This document shows positions 1-9,781 of a DNA stretch of 64,000 bases, one piece after another (the stretch's first letter is position 1; every line of letters begins with the position of its first letter). A program made the position numbers and the translations under genes. The notes beneath the pieces are model-generated. The model made no database searches. It was given only the letters and a program-made list of their open reading frames with translations, and was not told the origin of the DNA. The stretch is from Rahnella ecdela (GTDB lineage: Bacteria; Pseudomonadota; Gammaproteobacteria; Enterobacterales; Enterobacteriaceae): assembly GCF_019049625.1 (NCBI RefSeq), contig NZ_JAFMOY010000133.1, forward strand, positions 186,001 through 250,000, given 5' to 3'.

Positions 1-101
1 TGCAGAAGGAACTGGCCGCACTGGAAGGACGCCTGATGCGTTGTCGGCAGGCGCTGGCCAAAATTGAGAGGCAAATCGAGCGGCAGGAAAAAGGTTTTTG
101 A
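1..101 (+). CDS. priC: Primosomal replication protein N'' (PriC), C-terminal fragment
   Basis: Only the last 32 codons are in the window (frame starting at base 3, TGA at 99-101). The visible tail contains LEGRLMRCRQALAKIERQI, a basic coiled-coil-like helix that matches the C-terminal end of PriC as I remember it from E. coli. PriC is a DnaT/PriA-independent loader that helps DnaB return to stalled replication forks in the cytoplasm. The identity is supported by position: priC lies directly before rsmS (ybaM) and mscK in Enterobacterales. The start and most of the protein are outside the window, so integrity cannot be judged. Confidence 0.8.
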   Translation, partial: QKELAALEGRLMRCRQALAKIERQIERQEKGF

Positions 102-196
102 ATCTTTATCACATTTTTTTAATCCGGCGTTCAGGCCCGGCATTTTCTTATCTATAATGGTAAGTCCAAAACCTGCTAATTATAATGTTGGCCAAT

Positions 197-370
197 ATGT
201 CCGTAGAAAATGCGCCTCCCGAACTTCAGCTTGCTGTTGATCTGATCTATCTGCTTGAGTGCAACGAAATTGCACCGGAAACTGCCCTTGCAGCTCTGGA
301 AATCGTACAACGCGATTACCAGGAAAAGCTGAAAAACAGCAAAAGCACGCTGTCCATCAGCTACCTTTAA
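197..370 (+). CDS. rsmS: RsmS/YbaM family small protein
   Basis: A 57-residue protein beginning [20 protein letters not shown], very close to E. coli YbaM (53 residues). The family was renamed RsmS after a mutant affecting secondary metabolism in Pectobacterium; its molecular activity is unknown to me. I chose the ATG at 197, not the in-frame ATG at 185, because the family starts with MS(L/V)ENAP; neither has a strong ribosome binding site. It follows priC by 95 bases and converges on mscK. The protein is mostly helical, acidic in the middle, basic at the end, and has no signal peptide or membrane span. Confidence 0.8.
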   Translation: MSVENAPPELQLAVDLIYLLECNEIAPETALAALEIVQRDYQEKLKNSKSTLSISYL

Positions 371-388
371 GCCGTCCGGCTGACTGTA

Positions 389-414
389 TCAGGGGAGCTT
401 TCGCATTCCCCTGA
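389..414. terminator. Hairpin between convergent rsmS and mscK
   Basis: Arms TCAGGGGA and TCCCCTGA (8 bp, 10-base loop) lie between the two convergent stop codons. There is no clear U run on either side, so intrinsic termination is plausible but weak. Confidence 0.4.
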
Positions 415-429
415 ATTGCCAGATGATCT

Positions 430-3400
430 TCAGCCCTGAGGCAAGGCATCCGGATCATCACCCGGTTGTCTCATCACGCGCTTAACTTCCTGAACCTCGC
501 TGCCATCCTGATTATGCAGATACACTTCCAGCTGATTGAAGGCGATATTGATGTCGTTTTCACGGCAGAGTTTTTCAATACTGCGGTTCAGTTCATCGAC
601 GGTATAACTGCGGTCACCGAGCTCACGCACATAGACCCGCAGTTCGTGATCCAGCGTGCTGGCGCCGAAATTCAGGAAGAAGACCAGCGGTGCGGGGTCA
701 CTCATCACGCGGGCGTTTTCATGCGCCGCCTGCAACAAGATCTCTTTCACTTTCTCTAAATCTGAACCGTACGCCACGCCAATTTTGATCAGAACACGCG
801 TCACGGTATCGCTCAGCGACCAGTTGATCAGACGCTCCGTCACAAAGGCTTTGTTCGGGATGATCACTTCTTTGCGGTCAAAATCGATAATGGTCGTCGC
901 ACGGATACGAATACGACTGACCGTGCCTGAAAACGTGCCGATGGTTACGGTGTCGCCAATACGTACCGGACGTTCGAAAAGGATAATCAGACCCGAAACA
1001 AAGTTCGCAAAGATCTCCTGCAAACCAAAGCCCAGCCCGACCGACAGCGCCGCCACCAGCCATTGCAATTTATCCCAAGAAACCCCTAGCGAACCGAGCG
1101 CCGTGATGGCGCCTATCACCGTAATCGAATACGTCAGGATGGTAGTAATGGCGTAGGACGTCCCCTGCCGCAATTGCAGCCGTGAGAGCACAACCACTTC
1201 AAGCAGGCCCGGCAGGTTTCGTGTCAGAACATACGCGACAATCACCGCCAGGAAACCGAGCAGCATATTGCCCAGCGTCACGGTTTGCTGAGTGACCGCA
1301 CCCGCCACGGTGTTGGAATAATGCCAGAGTGAAATGCTGTCGAGATAAGAAATCACCGTCAGCAAGTCCGACCAAATCCAGTAAAACACCGTCGCGAAGA
1401 TAAAGAACAGCCCCATGGTGGTCAGACGCAGCGACTGCTGGTTAATCTGATCTAATCCGATTTGCGGCTCTTCAACTGGCTCATTGCCCTCTGCGCCCTC
1501 TTTTGCCGCATTTGTCTGACGGCGAGCCAGCGCACGACGATAAGCCAGACGCCGTGCTGCAACGCTTAATCCCCGCAGCGCCGTGAGATAAATAATGTTC
1601 CAGAAAATCAGCAGATAAAGGCTGTCAATCCAGCGCCCCGCAAGACGCAACGTGGTGTAAAAATAGCCGGTGACCACCAGTCCGACCAAAAAAGCAGGCG
1701 CCAGCGCAATCGCAGTGACCACCACCAGGCGAATGCTGTGAGAATCTTTTTCACGCCAGCCATCCCGGGCAATCGGGAAGACCAGAACCGTCAGCGCCAG
1801 CAGCGTCAGGAAAATCACCACCTGCCCTATGATGTCATCGACTAAGCCAAGCGGGGCTTTTTCACCACGCACCGACCAGAAAATCAGCGGCAACATCACC
1901 AGACTCAGGCGGATAACGGAACGACGATAATGCGCACAGGTAGCCGCAGGCGTATTGAAGTGCCGCTCATTTATCCCGCCCGGTTTAAGAATGCGATAAC
2001 AGAAGCCCATGACCAGCTGGAAAACGGCCAGCCGCTGCGCCAGCGTCCATAAAAAGTCACTCGGTTCGATATCACACTGCGAGAGCCAGTAGCCGACACC
2101 CAGCATGAGCAACACACCCGGTAAAACGTTCAGAGCCATTAATAACAGTGCCTGCGGCGTGTGCAGCTGGCTATCACGCTTGAGCTGCCCGACATCACTG
2201 GTGAGTTTTTCAATGCGCTGATTAATGTATTTCCGCCGCCAAAGCAGCAGCAAAATCGCGACAAGCAAAGGAATGGTGACCGGCAATGAATGTATTGCGC
2301 CCATCATTAATTCACCTGGCGGAATATTCAGGCTCAGACTGCTGAGCTGATTTTTTACATCATCCGGCAATGACTTAATGAATTCCCAGTTCATCGGTTT
2401 GTTACTGCTGACCCAGAAAATTTGCTGAGTCAGCGTTTCTGTCAGCGACTGGTTGATGCTCAGCAATTGCTGCTGGTTAATCTGCAAATTGATGGCCAGT
2501 GACAGCTGATTGCCCAGCTGTTTATTCAGCTGATCAAGCAGTTCGCGGCGCATATCAACAATCTGATCCAGCGCATCACTGATATCCGCATTAATCGTTT
2601 CTTTGCTGTTCCCCACCACGCCCTGAATGTAACTGTCGCCCTGGAACAGCGCATCGCGCTGCTGGTTGATGGTGAATTGTTCAAGGCGTAAATCCGCAAT
2701 GCGCGTACTCATGTCCGTGACCAGACCTGAAGGCGGCGTGGTGTTTTGCTGTTGCTGATACAGAATACGTGACAGTAATAAACTGCCTTTTAGCACAGTG
2801 ATTTGCTCTTTCAGGTCATGTTCCGCCTGCGCAGAGCGATCCAGCCAGTTTTTGACTGTGATGTTTTTCTGAACCAGCTGGTTACCTTCTTCAGTTGCAG
2901 CAATCAGGCGTTCGCTGAGTTTACGGTTAATCCCCAGTTCCTGAGCCACCAGCGGGTCATTTTGGATATTCGAGGTGTCGTCCGGCGTTTGTGCTTCTTT
3001 CGCTGTCCTCTCGGACAAAATCAGTCGTTTTCCGTTGACCACTTCCTGCAATAATTGCGCGGTGTGTTCAAGCTGACTGATATGGGCGTTGGTGTAATCG
3101 CGTTGTTTTTGCAGTAAATCCTGCAAATTCGTATTGGCTTCAAGGCTTTTACGTTGCAGGTCGATTTGCGCATTCAGCAAAGCTTGCTGCGTAACCAGCA
3201 TGTTCTGTTGCGTGTTACGTAAATCCTGCTGACCGGGCGACATGCCGTTAAGCTGATTTCGGATCTTCTGAATCGCCAGCGAATAGGTGTACATTGCGTT
3301 CTGCACGCGCTCAGGCTGGGTTTGCAACGAAATCAGCTGAGTGTTGAAAGTCGATAAATCTTCCTGCGAAGACTGCAAATCGTCGAGGGTATCGTTAAGA

Positions 3401-3780
3401 CGGTTTTCCAGCTGACGCAAAGAAAGTGCCGAGAGTTGCGCTTTGTCGGCATCATCTTTGGGATTGTTTTTGAGCTGATCCAGACCGTCAATCGCCACCC
3501 GTAATTTTTGCGGCGCTTCAGCCACTTGTTTTTGCAACTGGCTGGCGTCTTGCTTCACCCTGTCCAGCGCATCAAGATACTCCAGCGTGTGGATCAAATC
3601 CTGCTGGGACAGCTTATCGACCGGCGTCAGGTTTTTCTGGCGATTCAGCGCATCGAGCTGGTTCTGAACTTCATTACGGGTAGGTACGTCACTGGAAGCC
3701 GCATGTCCGGGAACGGAAAAAACGAACAGTGCGAGACACACCAAAAACGTAAAAAAATGCGAAATCCCATTTCTTTTCAT
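430..3780 (-). CDS. mscK: Potassium-dependent mechanosensitive channel MscK (KefA)
   Basis: Large inner-membrane channel of 1116 residues that opens under membrane tension and is modulated by external K+, protecting cells against osmotic downshock. The start at 3780 gives a clean signal peptide ending FSVPGHA; the longer frame begins at 3825 but would put charged residues ahead of it, so 3780 is an inference. Residues about 30-480 are a long Gln/Leu-rich periplasmic coiled-coil domain. A series of membrane segments follows from about residue 500. The C-terminal MscS domain is clear: the pore helix region GLGFGLQEIFANFVSG and then FERPVRIGDTVTIG. Length agrees with E. coli MscK (1120). It is convergent with rsmS and lies downstream of acrR on the same strand, separated by 216 bases. 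Confidence 0.93.
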   Translation of the reverse strand: MKRNGISHFFTFLVCLALFVFSVPGHAASSDVPTRNEVQNQLDALNRQKNLTPVDKLSQQDLIHTLEYLDALDRVKQDASQLQKQVAEAPQKLRVAIDGLDQLKNNPKDDADKAQLSALSLRQLENRLNDTLDDLQSSQEDLSTFNTQLISLQTQPERVQNAMYTYSLAIQKIRNQLNGMSPGQQDLRNTQQNMLVTQQALLNAQIDLQRKSLEANTNLQDLLQKQRDYTNAHISQLEHTAQLLQEVVNGKRLILSERTAKEAQTPDDTSNIQNDPLVAQELGINRKLSERLIAATEEGNQLVQKNITVKNWLDRSAQAEHDLKEQITVLKGSLLLSRILYQQQQNTTPPSGLVTDMSTRIADLRLEQFTINQQRDALFQGDSYIQGVVGNSKETINADISDALDQIVDMRRELLDQLNKQLGNQLSLAINLQINQQQLLSINQSLTETLTQQIFWVSSNKPMNWEFIKSLPDDVKNQLSSLSLNIPPGELMMGAIHSLPVTIPLLVAILLLLWRRKYINQRIEKLTSDVGQLKRDSQLHTPQALLLMALNVLPGVLLMLGVGYWLSQCDIEPSDFLWTLAQRLAVFQLVMGFCYRILKPGGINERHFNTPAATCAHYRRSVIRLSLVMLPLIFWSVRGEKAPLGLVDDIIGQVVIFLTLLALTVLVFPIARDGWREKDSHSIRLVVVTAIALAPAFLVGLVVTGYFYTTLRLAGRWIDSLYLLIFWNIIYLTALRGLSVAARRLAYRRALARRQTNAAKEGAEGNEPVEEPQIGLDQINQQSLRLTTMGLFFIFATVFYWIWSDLLTVISYLDSISLWHYSNTVAGAVTQQTVTLGNMLLGFLAVIVAYVLTRNLPGLLEVVVLSRLQLRQGTSYAITTILTYSITVIGAITALGSLGVSWDKLQWLVAALSVGLGFGLQEIFANFVSGLIILFERPVRIGDTVTIGTFSGTVSRIRIRATTIIDFDRKEVIIPNKAFVTERLINWSLSDTVTRVLIKIGVAYGSDLEKVKEILLQAAHENARVMSDPAPLVFFLNFGASTLDHELRVYVRELGDRSYTVDELNRSIEKLCRENDINIAFNQLEVYLHNQDGSEVQEVKRVMRQPGDDPDALPQG

Positions 3781-3996
3781 GGTTGGAATTACGTCAGAAG
3801 AGGCGGCAAAATACCGGATAAACATACGTCAGCTTCAGCTCATTTACTAAATGAATAATATGAAGATGACAATAGCAGCGTTCCCGGTGAAAGGAAGGAG
3901 AAAAGCGTATCTGAATACAACATCCGATGTTGATTAAATCATCAGGCAGCGGTAAATATTTGCAGGCTTATTAATTAGCGGGAAAGTATTAAGGCG

Positions 3997-4635
3997 TTAT
4001 TTTACAGTGGCGAGATACGCGGAATGACGCAGCATATCAATATACGTATCCACAAACCTGCCAGCATTTCCTTCTAAATCAAAGCTTTCAGGGATAAACA
4101 GCCAGTTTTCCATCAGTCCGGTAAGATAAGCACGAAGAACAATGGCCGCCTGGCGGGTATCAAGATCAACCGGGAGCTGCTTTTCTTCTATACAGCGAAC
4201 AAGAATACGCTCGATTTTACCGTACCCTTCCATATAGAGCGCTTTGCGGGCTTCATGAACTGATGTCATCTCCCCAACAAATTCACATTTATGGAATATA
4301 ATTTCCATCAATGCCTTACGCTGGGTATCAGTCACGGTGGCGACCAGTATGTAAATAAGGATTTCGCGTAAAATACGCAGTGGATTATTCGGAAACTTTG
4401 TCTGATACTCTACTTCGAGCACTTTTATCCGGGATTCATAGGCTTCCCAGATCGCGTTAAACAGTTCCACTTTGTTCCTGAAATGCCAATAAATTGCGCC
4501 CCGAGTCACACCGGCTGCATTCGCAATATCAGTCAGTGATGTCGACGATACCCCACGGGCAGAAAACTCACGCACAGCAGCATCCAGAATCTGTTGTCTG
4601 GTTTCCAGCGCCTGTGATTTGGTTTTTCGTGCCAT
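3997..4635 (-). CDS. acrR: TetR-family repressor of acrAB
   Basis: 212-residue TetR-type repressor (E. coli AcrR is 215). The N-terminal helix-turn-helix is at residues about 10-55 ([19 protein letters not shown], then [18 protein letters not shown]); the C-terminal part is the ligand-binding domain. The start at 4635 ([14 protein letters not shown]) was chosen over the longer frame at 4701, because the longer one would run through the operator. AcrR represses acrAB and itself, and is released by toxic hydrophobic compounds. It is divergent from acrA with a 141-base promoter region. It appears intact, with no frameshift of the kind often selected in resistant isolates. Confidence 0.95.
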   Translation of the reverse strand: MARKTKSQALETRQQILDAAVREFSARGVSSTSLTDIANAAGVTRGAIYWHFRNKVELFNAIWEAYESRIKVLEVEYQTKFPNNPLRILREILIYILVATVTDTQRKALMEIIFHKCEFVGEMTSVHEARKALYMEGYGKIERILVRCIEEKQLPVDLDTRQAAIVLRAYLTGLMENWLFIPESFDLEGNAGRFVDTYIDMLRHSAYLATVK

Positions 4636-4662
4636 AGGTTTATCTTTAAGGGGAGTTTGATT

Positions 4663-4686
4663 TACATACATTCTTGAATGTATGTA
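4663..4686. promoter_or_regulatory. AcrR operator
   Basis: A 24-base inverted repeat with perfect 11-base arms TACATACATTC and GAATGTATGTA around a TT centre. It closely matches the E. coli AcrR operator as I remember it. It sits 28 bases upstream of the acrR start, in the acrR-acrA divergent promoter region. A degenerate marbox-like GCAC...CTAAAA string lies just beside it at about 4692-4707, which might bind MarA/SoxS/Rob; that is low confidence. Confidence 0.85.
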
Positions 4687-4776
4687 ACATAGCACGCACA
4701 TACTAAAAGCGCAGCAATGGATTTGGAATGTTGTGATCCATTGGACAATTTGAAATCGGACACTTGAGGTTTATTT

Positions 4777-5952
4777 ATGAACAAAAACAGAGGGTTAACG
4801 CCTCTGGCGGTAGTTCTGATGCTATCCGGAAGCTTAGCACTTACAGGATGTAACGATAAAGAAGCTCAACAAGGTGCACCTCATGCTCCGCAGGTTGGCG
4901 TCGTTACTCTCAAAACTGCACCGTTAAATGTGACTACCGAACTTCCTGGTCGTACTGCTGCTTTTCGCATTGCTGAAGTACGTCCTCAGGTTGGCGGTAT
5001 CATTTTAAAACGCAATTTCGTTGAAGGCAGCGACATTAAAGCCGGGACCTCTTTATATCAGATTGATCCAGCCACTTATCAGGCCGCGTATGACAGCGCT
5101 AAAGGCGACCTGGTAAAAGCTCAGGCTAACGCACAAATTTCACGCCTCACCGTCACCCGTTACAAGCCATTGCTCGGCACTAACTACATCAGTAAGCAAG
5201 ATTACGATACCGCTGTAGCCACGGCAGCTCAGGCTGATGCAGCCGTTGTGAGTGCGAAAGCCGCAGTTGAAACCGCACGTATCAATCTCGCTTATACCAA
5301 AGTCACCTCCCCTATCAGCGGACGTATCGGTAAATCTTCTGTGACTGAAGGTGCACTGGTTTCTAACGGTCAGACCACTGCGCTGGCGACTGTGCAACAA
5401 CTCGATCCTATCTATGTTGATGTCACTCAGTCGAGCAACGATTTCCTGCGTCTGAAGCAGGAACTGGCTGACGGCTCCATGAAACAAGTTGACGGAAAAG
5501 CACAGGTCAAGTTGCTGATGGATAACGGTAAAGAATATTCCCAGCCGGGTACATTAGAATTCTCTGATGTGACTGTTGATGAAACTACCGGTTCCATTAC
5601 TTTGCGTGCCATCTTCCCTAACCCGAATGACGCTTTGTTGCCAGGCATGTTTGTGCGCGCGCGTCTGGATGAAGGTGTAAACGACAACGCTCTGCTGGTT
5701 CCTCAGCAAGGTATTACGCGTAACCCACGTGGTGATGCGACAGCGATGGTGATTGGTGCAGACAACAAAGTTGAACTTCGTACTGTGACCACCACGCAGG
5801 CGATTGGCGACAAATGGGTTGTGACAGACGGCCTGAAAAGTGGCGATAAAGTTATCGTAACAGGTCTGCAAAAAATTAAGCCAGGCGTACAGGTTACTGC
5901 ACAGGAAGTCGATCAAAACGCAGCAGCACCCGCTACAGCGACGAAGTCTTAA
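4777..5952 (+). CDS. acrA: Efflux pump periplasmic adaptor AcrA
   Basis: 391-residue membrane fusion protein (E. coli 397). It is a lipoprotein: a lipobox LALTGC places the lipidated cysteine at residue 25, with signal peptidase II cleavage before it. Next come the beta-barrel/lipoyl half motifs (RPQVGGIILKRNFVEGSDIK, about residues 70-90), the alpha-helical hairpin rich in Ala and Gln (about 100-170) and the second lipoyl half (INLAYTKVTSPISGRIG). It joins AcrB in the inner membrane to TolC in the outer membrane. acrB follows after 16 bases, so the two form one operon. Repression by AcrR is indicated by the operator upstream. Confidence 0.97.
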   Translation: MNKNRGLTPLAVVLMLSGSLALTGCNDKEAQQGAPHAPQVGVVTLKTAPLNVTTELPGRTAAFRIAEVRPQVGGIILKRNFVEGSDIKAGTSLYQIDPATYQAAYDSAKGDLVKAQANAQISRLTVTRYKPLLGTNYISKQDYDTAVATAAQADAAVVSAKAAVETARINLAYTKVTSPISGRIGKSSVTEGALVSNGQTTALATVQQLDPIYVDVTQSSNDFLRLKQELADGSMKQVDGKAQVKLLMDNGKEYSQPGTLEFSDVTVDETTGSITLRAIFPNPNDALLPGMFVRARLDEGVNDNALLVPQQGITRNPRGDATAMVIGADNKVELRTVTTTQAIGDKWVVTDGLKSGDKVIVTGLQKIKPGVQVTAQEVDQNAAAPATATKS

Positions 5953-5968
5953 TAGGAGCCGGTAATTC

Positions 5969-8900
5969 ATGGCTAAGTTTTTTATAGATCGTCCCATTTT
6001 TGCATGGGTAATTGCGATCATCATCATGTTGGCAGGGGGATTGGCGATACTTAAATTGCCAATCGCACAGTATCCAACCGTTGCACCGCCAGCGATTCAG
6101 CTGACAGCAACCTATCCGGGCGCGGATGCGCAGACCGTACAGGATACCGTCACCCAGGTTATCGAACAGAACATGAACGGTATCGACAACATGATGTACA
6201 TGTCGTCGACCAGTGATTCATCAGGTACTGTTCAGATAACCCTGACCTTTGCTTCCGGTACTGACGCGGATATCGCGCAGGTACAGGTTCAGAACAAACT
6301 GCAGCTGGCGACACCATTGCTGCCGCAGGAAGTTCAGCAACAGGGTATTTCGGTTGAGAAATCGAGCAGCAGCTTCCTGATGGTCGCGGGCTTTATTTCC
6401 AATAACGGTTCAATGACACAGGATGACATCGCCGACTACGTAGGTTCCAACATTAAGGATCCTATCAGTCGTACCGCGGGTGTTGGTGACGTTCAGCTGT
6501 TCGGTGCTCAGTACGCGATGCGTATCTGGATGGACCCGAGCAAACTGAATAACTACCAGCTGACGCCGGTTGATGTGATTAATGCCATCAAAGTTCAGAA
6601 CAACCAGATTGCAGCCGGTCAGCTTGGTGGTACTCCACCGGTTCCGGGCCAGCAGCTGAACTCCTCTATCGTGGCGCAGACTCGTCTGAAGTCACCGGAT
6701 GAATTCGGTAAAATCATTCTGAAAGTGAATCAGGATGGTTCTCAGGTTCGCCTGAAAGATGTGGCTAAAATCGAACTGGGTGGTGAAAACTACGACGTTA
6801 TTGCCCGTTTCAACGGACAACCCGCGTCAGGTTTGGGTATCAAACTGGCAACCGGTGCGAACGCCCTGAACACCGCGGCGTCTGTAAAAGCTACGCTGGC
6901 TAAACTTGAGCCATTCTTCCCGGCAGGCTTAGAAGTTGTTTACCCATACGACACCACGCCGTTCGTAAAAATCTCGATTAAAGAAGTAGGTAAAACGCTG
7001 TTCGAGGCCATCGTCCTGGTATTCCTGGTCATGTTCTTGTTCCTGCAAAACTTCCGTGCAACGCTTATCCCGACCATTGCGGTTCCGGTGGTCTTGCTCG
7101 GTACCTTTGCAATCCTGGCAGCGTTTGGCTATTCGATAAACACCCTGACGATGTTCGGGATGGTGCTCGCAATAGGCTTGCTCGTCGATGACGCCATCGT
7201 CGTCGTCGAGAACGTTGAACGTGTCATGGTCGAAGACGGCCTGCCTCCAAAAGAAGCCACCAAAAAATCCATGGAGCAGATCCAGGGTGCATTGGTCGGT
7301 ATCGCGATGGTGCTGTCCGCAGTATTCATCCCGATGGCCTTCTTCGGCGGTTCTACCGGTGTTATCTACCGCCAGTTCTCCATCACCATCGTTTCTGCCA
7401 TGGTGCTGTCGGTTCTGGTAGCGATGATCCTGACGCCTGCGCTTTGTGCGACCATGCTTAAGCCGGTTGCCAAAGGTGAGCATCACGAGAAGAAAGGTTT
7501 CTTCGGCTGGTTTAACAAAAAATTCGACCAAAGCACACACCACTACACCGACAGCGTAGGCAATATTCTGCGCAGCACCGGTCGTTATCTGGTGATTTAT
7601 CTGCTGATCGTTGTCGGCATGGCATTCCTGTTTATCCGCCTGCCAACCTCCTTCCTGCCGGAAGAAGACCAGGGTGTATTCCTGACCATGGCGCAGTTGC
7701 CAGCAGGTGCAACCCAGGAACGTACGCAGAAAGTGCTCGATGAAGTGACCGATTACTATCTGAATAAAGAAAAAGCTAACGTGAACTCCGTGTTTACGGT
7801 TAACGGCTTTGGCTTCGCTGGTCGTGGTCAGAACACCGGTATTGCATTCGTCAGTCTGAAAGACTGGTCTGAACGTAGCGGATCCGAAAACAAGGTTCCT
7901 GCGATTGCAGGCCGTGCAATGGGCGCATTCAGTACCATTAAAGATGCGTTGGTGTTCCCGTTCAACTTACCCGCGATTGTAGAGTTGGGTACGGCGACAG
8001 GCTTCGACTTCCAGCTGATTGACCAGGCTAACCTTGGGCATGACAAACTGACACAAGCACGTAACCAGTTGCTGGGCATGGTCGCTCAACATCCGGACTT
8101 GCTGACTCAGGTTCGTCCAAACGGTCTGGAAGATACGCCACAGTTCAAAATCGAAATTGATCAGGAAAAAGCAACGGCACTTGGCGTTTCAATTTCCGAC
8201 ATCAACACCACTCTGGGTGCTTCGATCGGTGGTAGTTACGTCAACGACTTCATCGACCGTGGTCGCGTGAAGAAAGTGTACGTTCAGGCTGAAAATAAAT
8301 ACCGTATGTTGCCTTCAGACATCAACAACTTGTATGTCCGTGGCAGCGCAGGCCAGATGGTGCCGTTCTCCGCATTCTCCAGTGCGAAATGGGAATACGG
8401 TTCACCGCGTCTGGAACGTTATAACGGTCTGCCATCAATGGAAATTCTGGGTCAGCCAGCTCCGGGTAAAAGTTCGGGTGCTGCTATGGAAATGATGGAA
8501 TCTCTGGCTTCCAAACTTCCAAGCGGTATCGGCTATGACTGGACCGGTCTGTCCTATCAGGAACGTTTGTCAGGGAACCAGGCTCCGGCCTTGTATGCCA
8601 TCTCCCTGATTGTCGTATTCCTGTGTCTGGCAGCATTGTATGAAAGCTGGTCAATACCGTTCTCGGTCATGCTGGTGGTTCCGCTCGGTGTTGTGGGTGC
8701 GCTTCTGGCAGCAACGATGCGCGGCCTCAGTAACGACGTCTACTTCCAGGTAGGCCTGCTGACCACCATCGGGTTGTCCGCGAAGAACGCCATATTGATT
8801 GTTGAGTTCGCCAAAGACCTGATGGACAAAGAAGGTAAAGGTCTTATCGAATCCACGCTTGAAGCGGTTCGTATGCGTCTGCGTCCGATTCTGATGACCT

Positions 8901-9121
8901 CACTGGCGTTTATTCTCGGTGTAATGCCGCTGGTAATCAGCACCGGTGCAGGTTCTGGTTCTCAGAACGCCGTAGGTACCGGCGTAATGGGCGGGATGAT
9001 CACGGCGACACTGCTGGCGATCTTCTTTGTTCCGGTCTTCTTCGTGGTGGTTCGTCGCCGCTTCGGTAAAAAGAACGAGGATATAGAACATACGCACAAA
9101 CCAGAGCATCCGACGCTGTAA
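5969..9121 (+). CDS. acrB: RND multidrug efflux transporter AcrB
   Basis: 1050-residue RND pump (E. coli 1049), a trimeric inner-membrane proton/drug antiporter of broad specificity. It begins with the typical [20 protein letters not shown] first span. The proton-relay aspartates lie in transmembrane helix 4 ([19 protein letters not shown]) and the essential lysine in helix 10 ([14 protein letters not shown]). Two large periplasmic loops, about residues 40-330 and 560-870, form the porter and docking domains. It shares an operon with acrA and ends in a strong terminator 20 bases after the stop. I see no disruption. Confidence 0.98.
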   Translation: MAKFFIDRPIFAWVIAIIIMLAGGLAILKLPIAQYPTVAPPAIQLTATYPGADAQTVQDTVTQVIEQNMNGIDNMMYMSSTSDSSGTVQITLTFASGTDADIAQVQVQNKLQLATPLLPQEVQQQGISVEKSSSSFLMVAGFISNNGSMTQDDIADYVGSNIKDPISRTAGVGDVQLFGAQYAMRIWMDPSKLNNYQLTPVDVINAIKVQNNQIAAGQLGGTPPVPGQQLNSSIVAQTRLKSPDEFGKIILKVNQDGSQVRLKDVAKIELGGENYDVIARFNGQPASGLGIKLATGANALNTAASVKATLAKLEPFFPAGLEVVYPYDTTPFVKISIKEVGKTLFEAIVLVFLVMFLFLQNFRATLIPTIAVPVVLLGTFAILAAFGYSINTLTMFGMVLAIGLLVDDAIVVVENVERVMVEDGLPPKEATKKSMEQIQGALVGIAMVLSAVFIPMAFFGGSTGVIYRQFSITIVSAMVLSVLVAMILTPALCATMLKPVAKGEHHEKKGFFGWFNKKFDQSTHHYTDSVGNILRSTGRYLVIYLLIVVGMAFLFIRLPTSFLPEEDQGVFLTMAQLPAGATQERTQKVLDEVTDYYLNKEKANVNSVFTVNGFGFAGRGQNTGIAFVSLKDWSERSGSENKVPAIAGRAMGAFSTIKDALVFPFNLPAIVELGTATGFDFQLIDQANLGHDKLTQARNQLLGMVAQHPDLLTQVRPNGLEDTPQFKIEIDQEKATALGVSISDINTTLGASIGGSYVNDFIDRGRVKKVYVQAENKYRMLPSDINNLYVRGSAGQMVPFSAFSSAKWEYGSPRLERYNGLPSMEILGQPAPGKSSGAAMEMMESLASKLPSGIGYDWTGLSYQERLSGNQAPALYAISLIVVFLCLAALYESWSIPFSVMLVVPLGVVGALLAATMRGLSNDVYFQVGLLTTIGLSAKNAILIVEFAKDLMDKEGKGLIESTLEAVRMRLRPILMTSLAFILGVMPLVISTGAGSGSQNAVGTGVMGGMITATLLAIFFVPVFFVVVRRRFGKKNEDIEHTHKPEHPTL

Positions 9122-9139
9122 CGGATCCTCACCCTGACG

Positions 9140-9167
9140 AAAGGCCGCTTATGCGGCCTTTTTTTTT
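9140..9167 (+). terminator. Terminator of acrAB
   Basis: Stem AAGGCCGC / GCGGCCTT with a short loop, followed by a run of eight or more T; a canonical intrinsic terminator directly after acrB. Confidence 0.9.
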
Positions 9168-9207
9168 GTCTGAGTCTTGAACCGGAAAACAGATGGGTGC
9201 ATAATTA

Positions 9208-9229
9208 TTGTTATGGTATAACATAACAA
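9208..9229. promoter_or_regulatory. Putative Zur box of rpmE2-rpmJ2
   Basis: A 22-base palindrome with one mismatched pair; its core GTTATGGTATAACATAAC resembles the enterobacterial Zur consensus (GTTATA-N-TATAAC type). It ends 11 bases before the rpmE2 start and overlaps the likely -10 region, fitting repression when zinc is plentiful. The assignment also rests on the known Zur control of ykgM orthologues. Confidence 0.7.
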
Positions 9230-9240
9230 ATTGAGGCATT

Positions 9241-9495
9241 ATGAAACCCACTATCCATCCTGCATATCGCACCGTGGTTTTCCACGACACCAGCGCTGAT
9301 GAATACTTCAAGGTCGGTTCCACTATCTCGACAGACCGTACCATTGAACTGGAAGGGGCCACCTACCCTTACATCACGATTGAAGTTTCTTCGGCTTCCC
9401 ATCCGTATTACACCGGTAAGCAAAAAGAGTATTCAAAAGAAGGCAGCACCGCGCGATTCAATCAACGCTTCGGCAGCTTCCTCGGTAAGAAGTAA
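9241..9495 (+). CDS. rpmE2: Type B 50S ribosomal protein L31 (zinc-independent)
   Basis: 84 residues, the usual length for L31 type B (YkgM). It starts [20 protein letters not shown] and contains no cysteine, so the CXXC zinc site of ordinary L31 is absent. The family replaces the zinc-binding RpmE in ribosomes when zinc is scarce, freeing zinc for enzymes. rpmJ2 follows after 19 bases on the same strand. A Zur-like box precedes it and a zinc-type ABC importer lies just beyond, which agrees with this role. Confidence 0.93.
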   Translation: MKPTIHPAYRTVVFHDTSADEYFKVGSTISTDRTIELEGATYPYITIEVSSASHPYYTGKQKEYSKEGSTARFNQRFGSFLGKK

Positions 9496-9514
9496 ACAAC
9501 ATCAGGAAAATGTT

Positions 9515-9655
9515 ATGCAGGTTCTGAGTTCATTACGTTCAGCTAAAAATCGTCATCCGGATTGTCGCGTAGTGCGCCGTAAAGGTCGCATCTATGTTAT
9601 CTGCAAAAGTAATCCGCGTTTTAAAGCAGTCCAGGGCAAAAAGAAGAAACGTTAA
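9515..9655 (+). CDS. rpmJ2: Type B 50S ribosomal protein L36 (zinc-independent)
   Basis: 46-residue, very basic protein starting [20 protein letters not shown] and ending in KKKKR. It matches YkgO, the L36 paralogue that has lost the full four-ligand zinc ribbon of ordinary L36 (only two cysteines remain, in PDCRVV and YVICKS). The start ATG at 9515 has an AGGA ribosome binding site 8 bases upstream; a longer frame from 9299 overlaps rpmE2 and is not credible. It forms a two-gene operon with rpmE2 and is followed by an intrinsic terminator. Confidence 0.92.
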   Translation: MQVLSSLRSAKNRHPDCRVVRRKGRIYVICKSNPRFKAVQGKKKKR

Positions 9656-9690
9656 AACCGCGCCTTTCCATTACGCCTGTCTAAAAAAAC

Positions 9691-9724
9691 AAAAGCCCCG
9701 CCGCTTGCCCGACGGGGCTTTTTC
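9691..9724 (+). terminator. Terminator of rpmE2-rpmJ2
   Basis: Stem AAAGCCCCG / CGGGGCTTT, followed by TTTTTC and preceded by an A run, so it can act in both directions. Confidence 0.85.
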
Positions 9725-9745
9725 TTATGTTAAGACATGATGTAA

Positions 9746-9776
9746 ACCCTCCCCACAGCTCAACCATGAGGAGGGT
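9746..9776 (-). terminator. Possible terminator of the zinc ABC operon
   Basis: 7-bp stem ACCCTCC / GGAGGGT just after the solute-binding protein gene, read on the minus strand. The following TTTACAT is only weakly U-rich, so this may simply reinforce the bidirectional terminator beyond it. Confidence 0.35.
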
Positions 9777-9781
9777 AAATC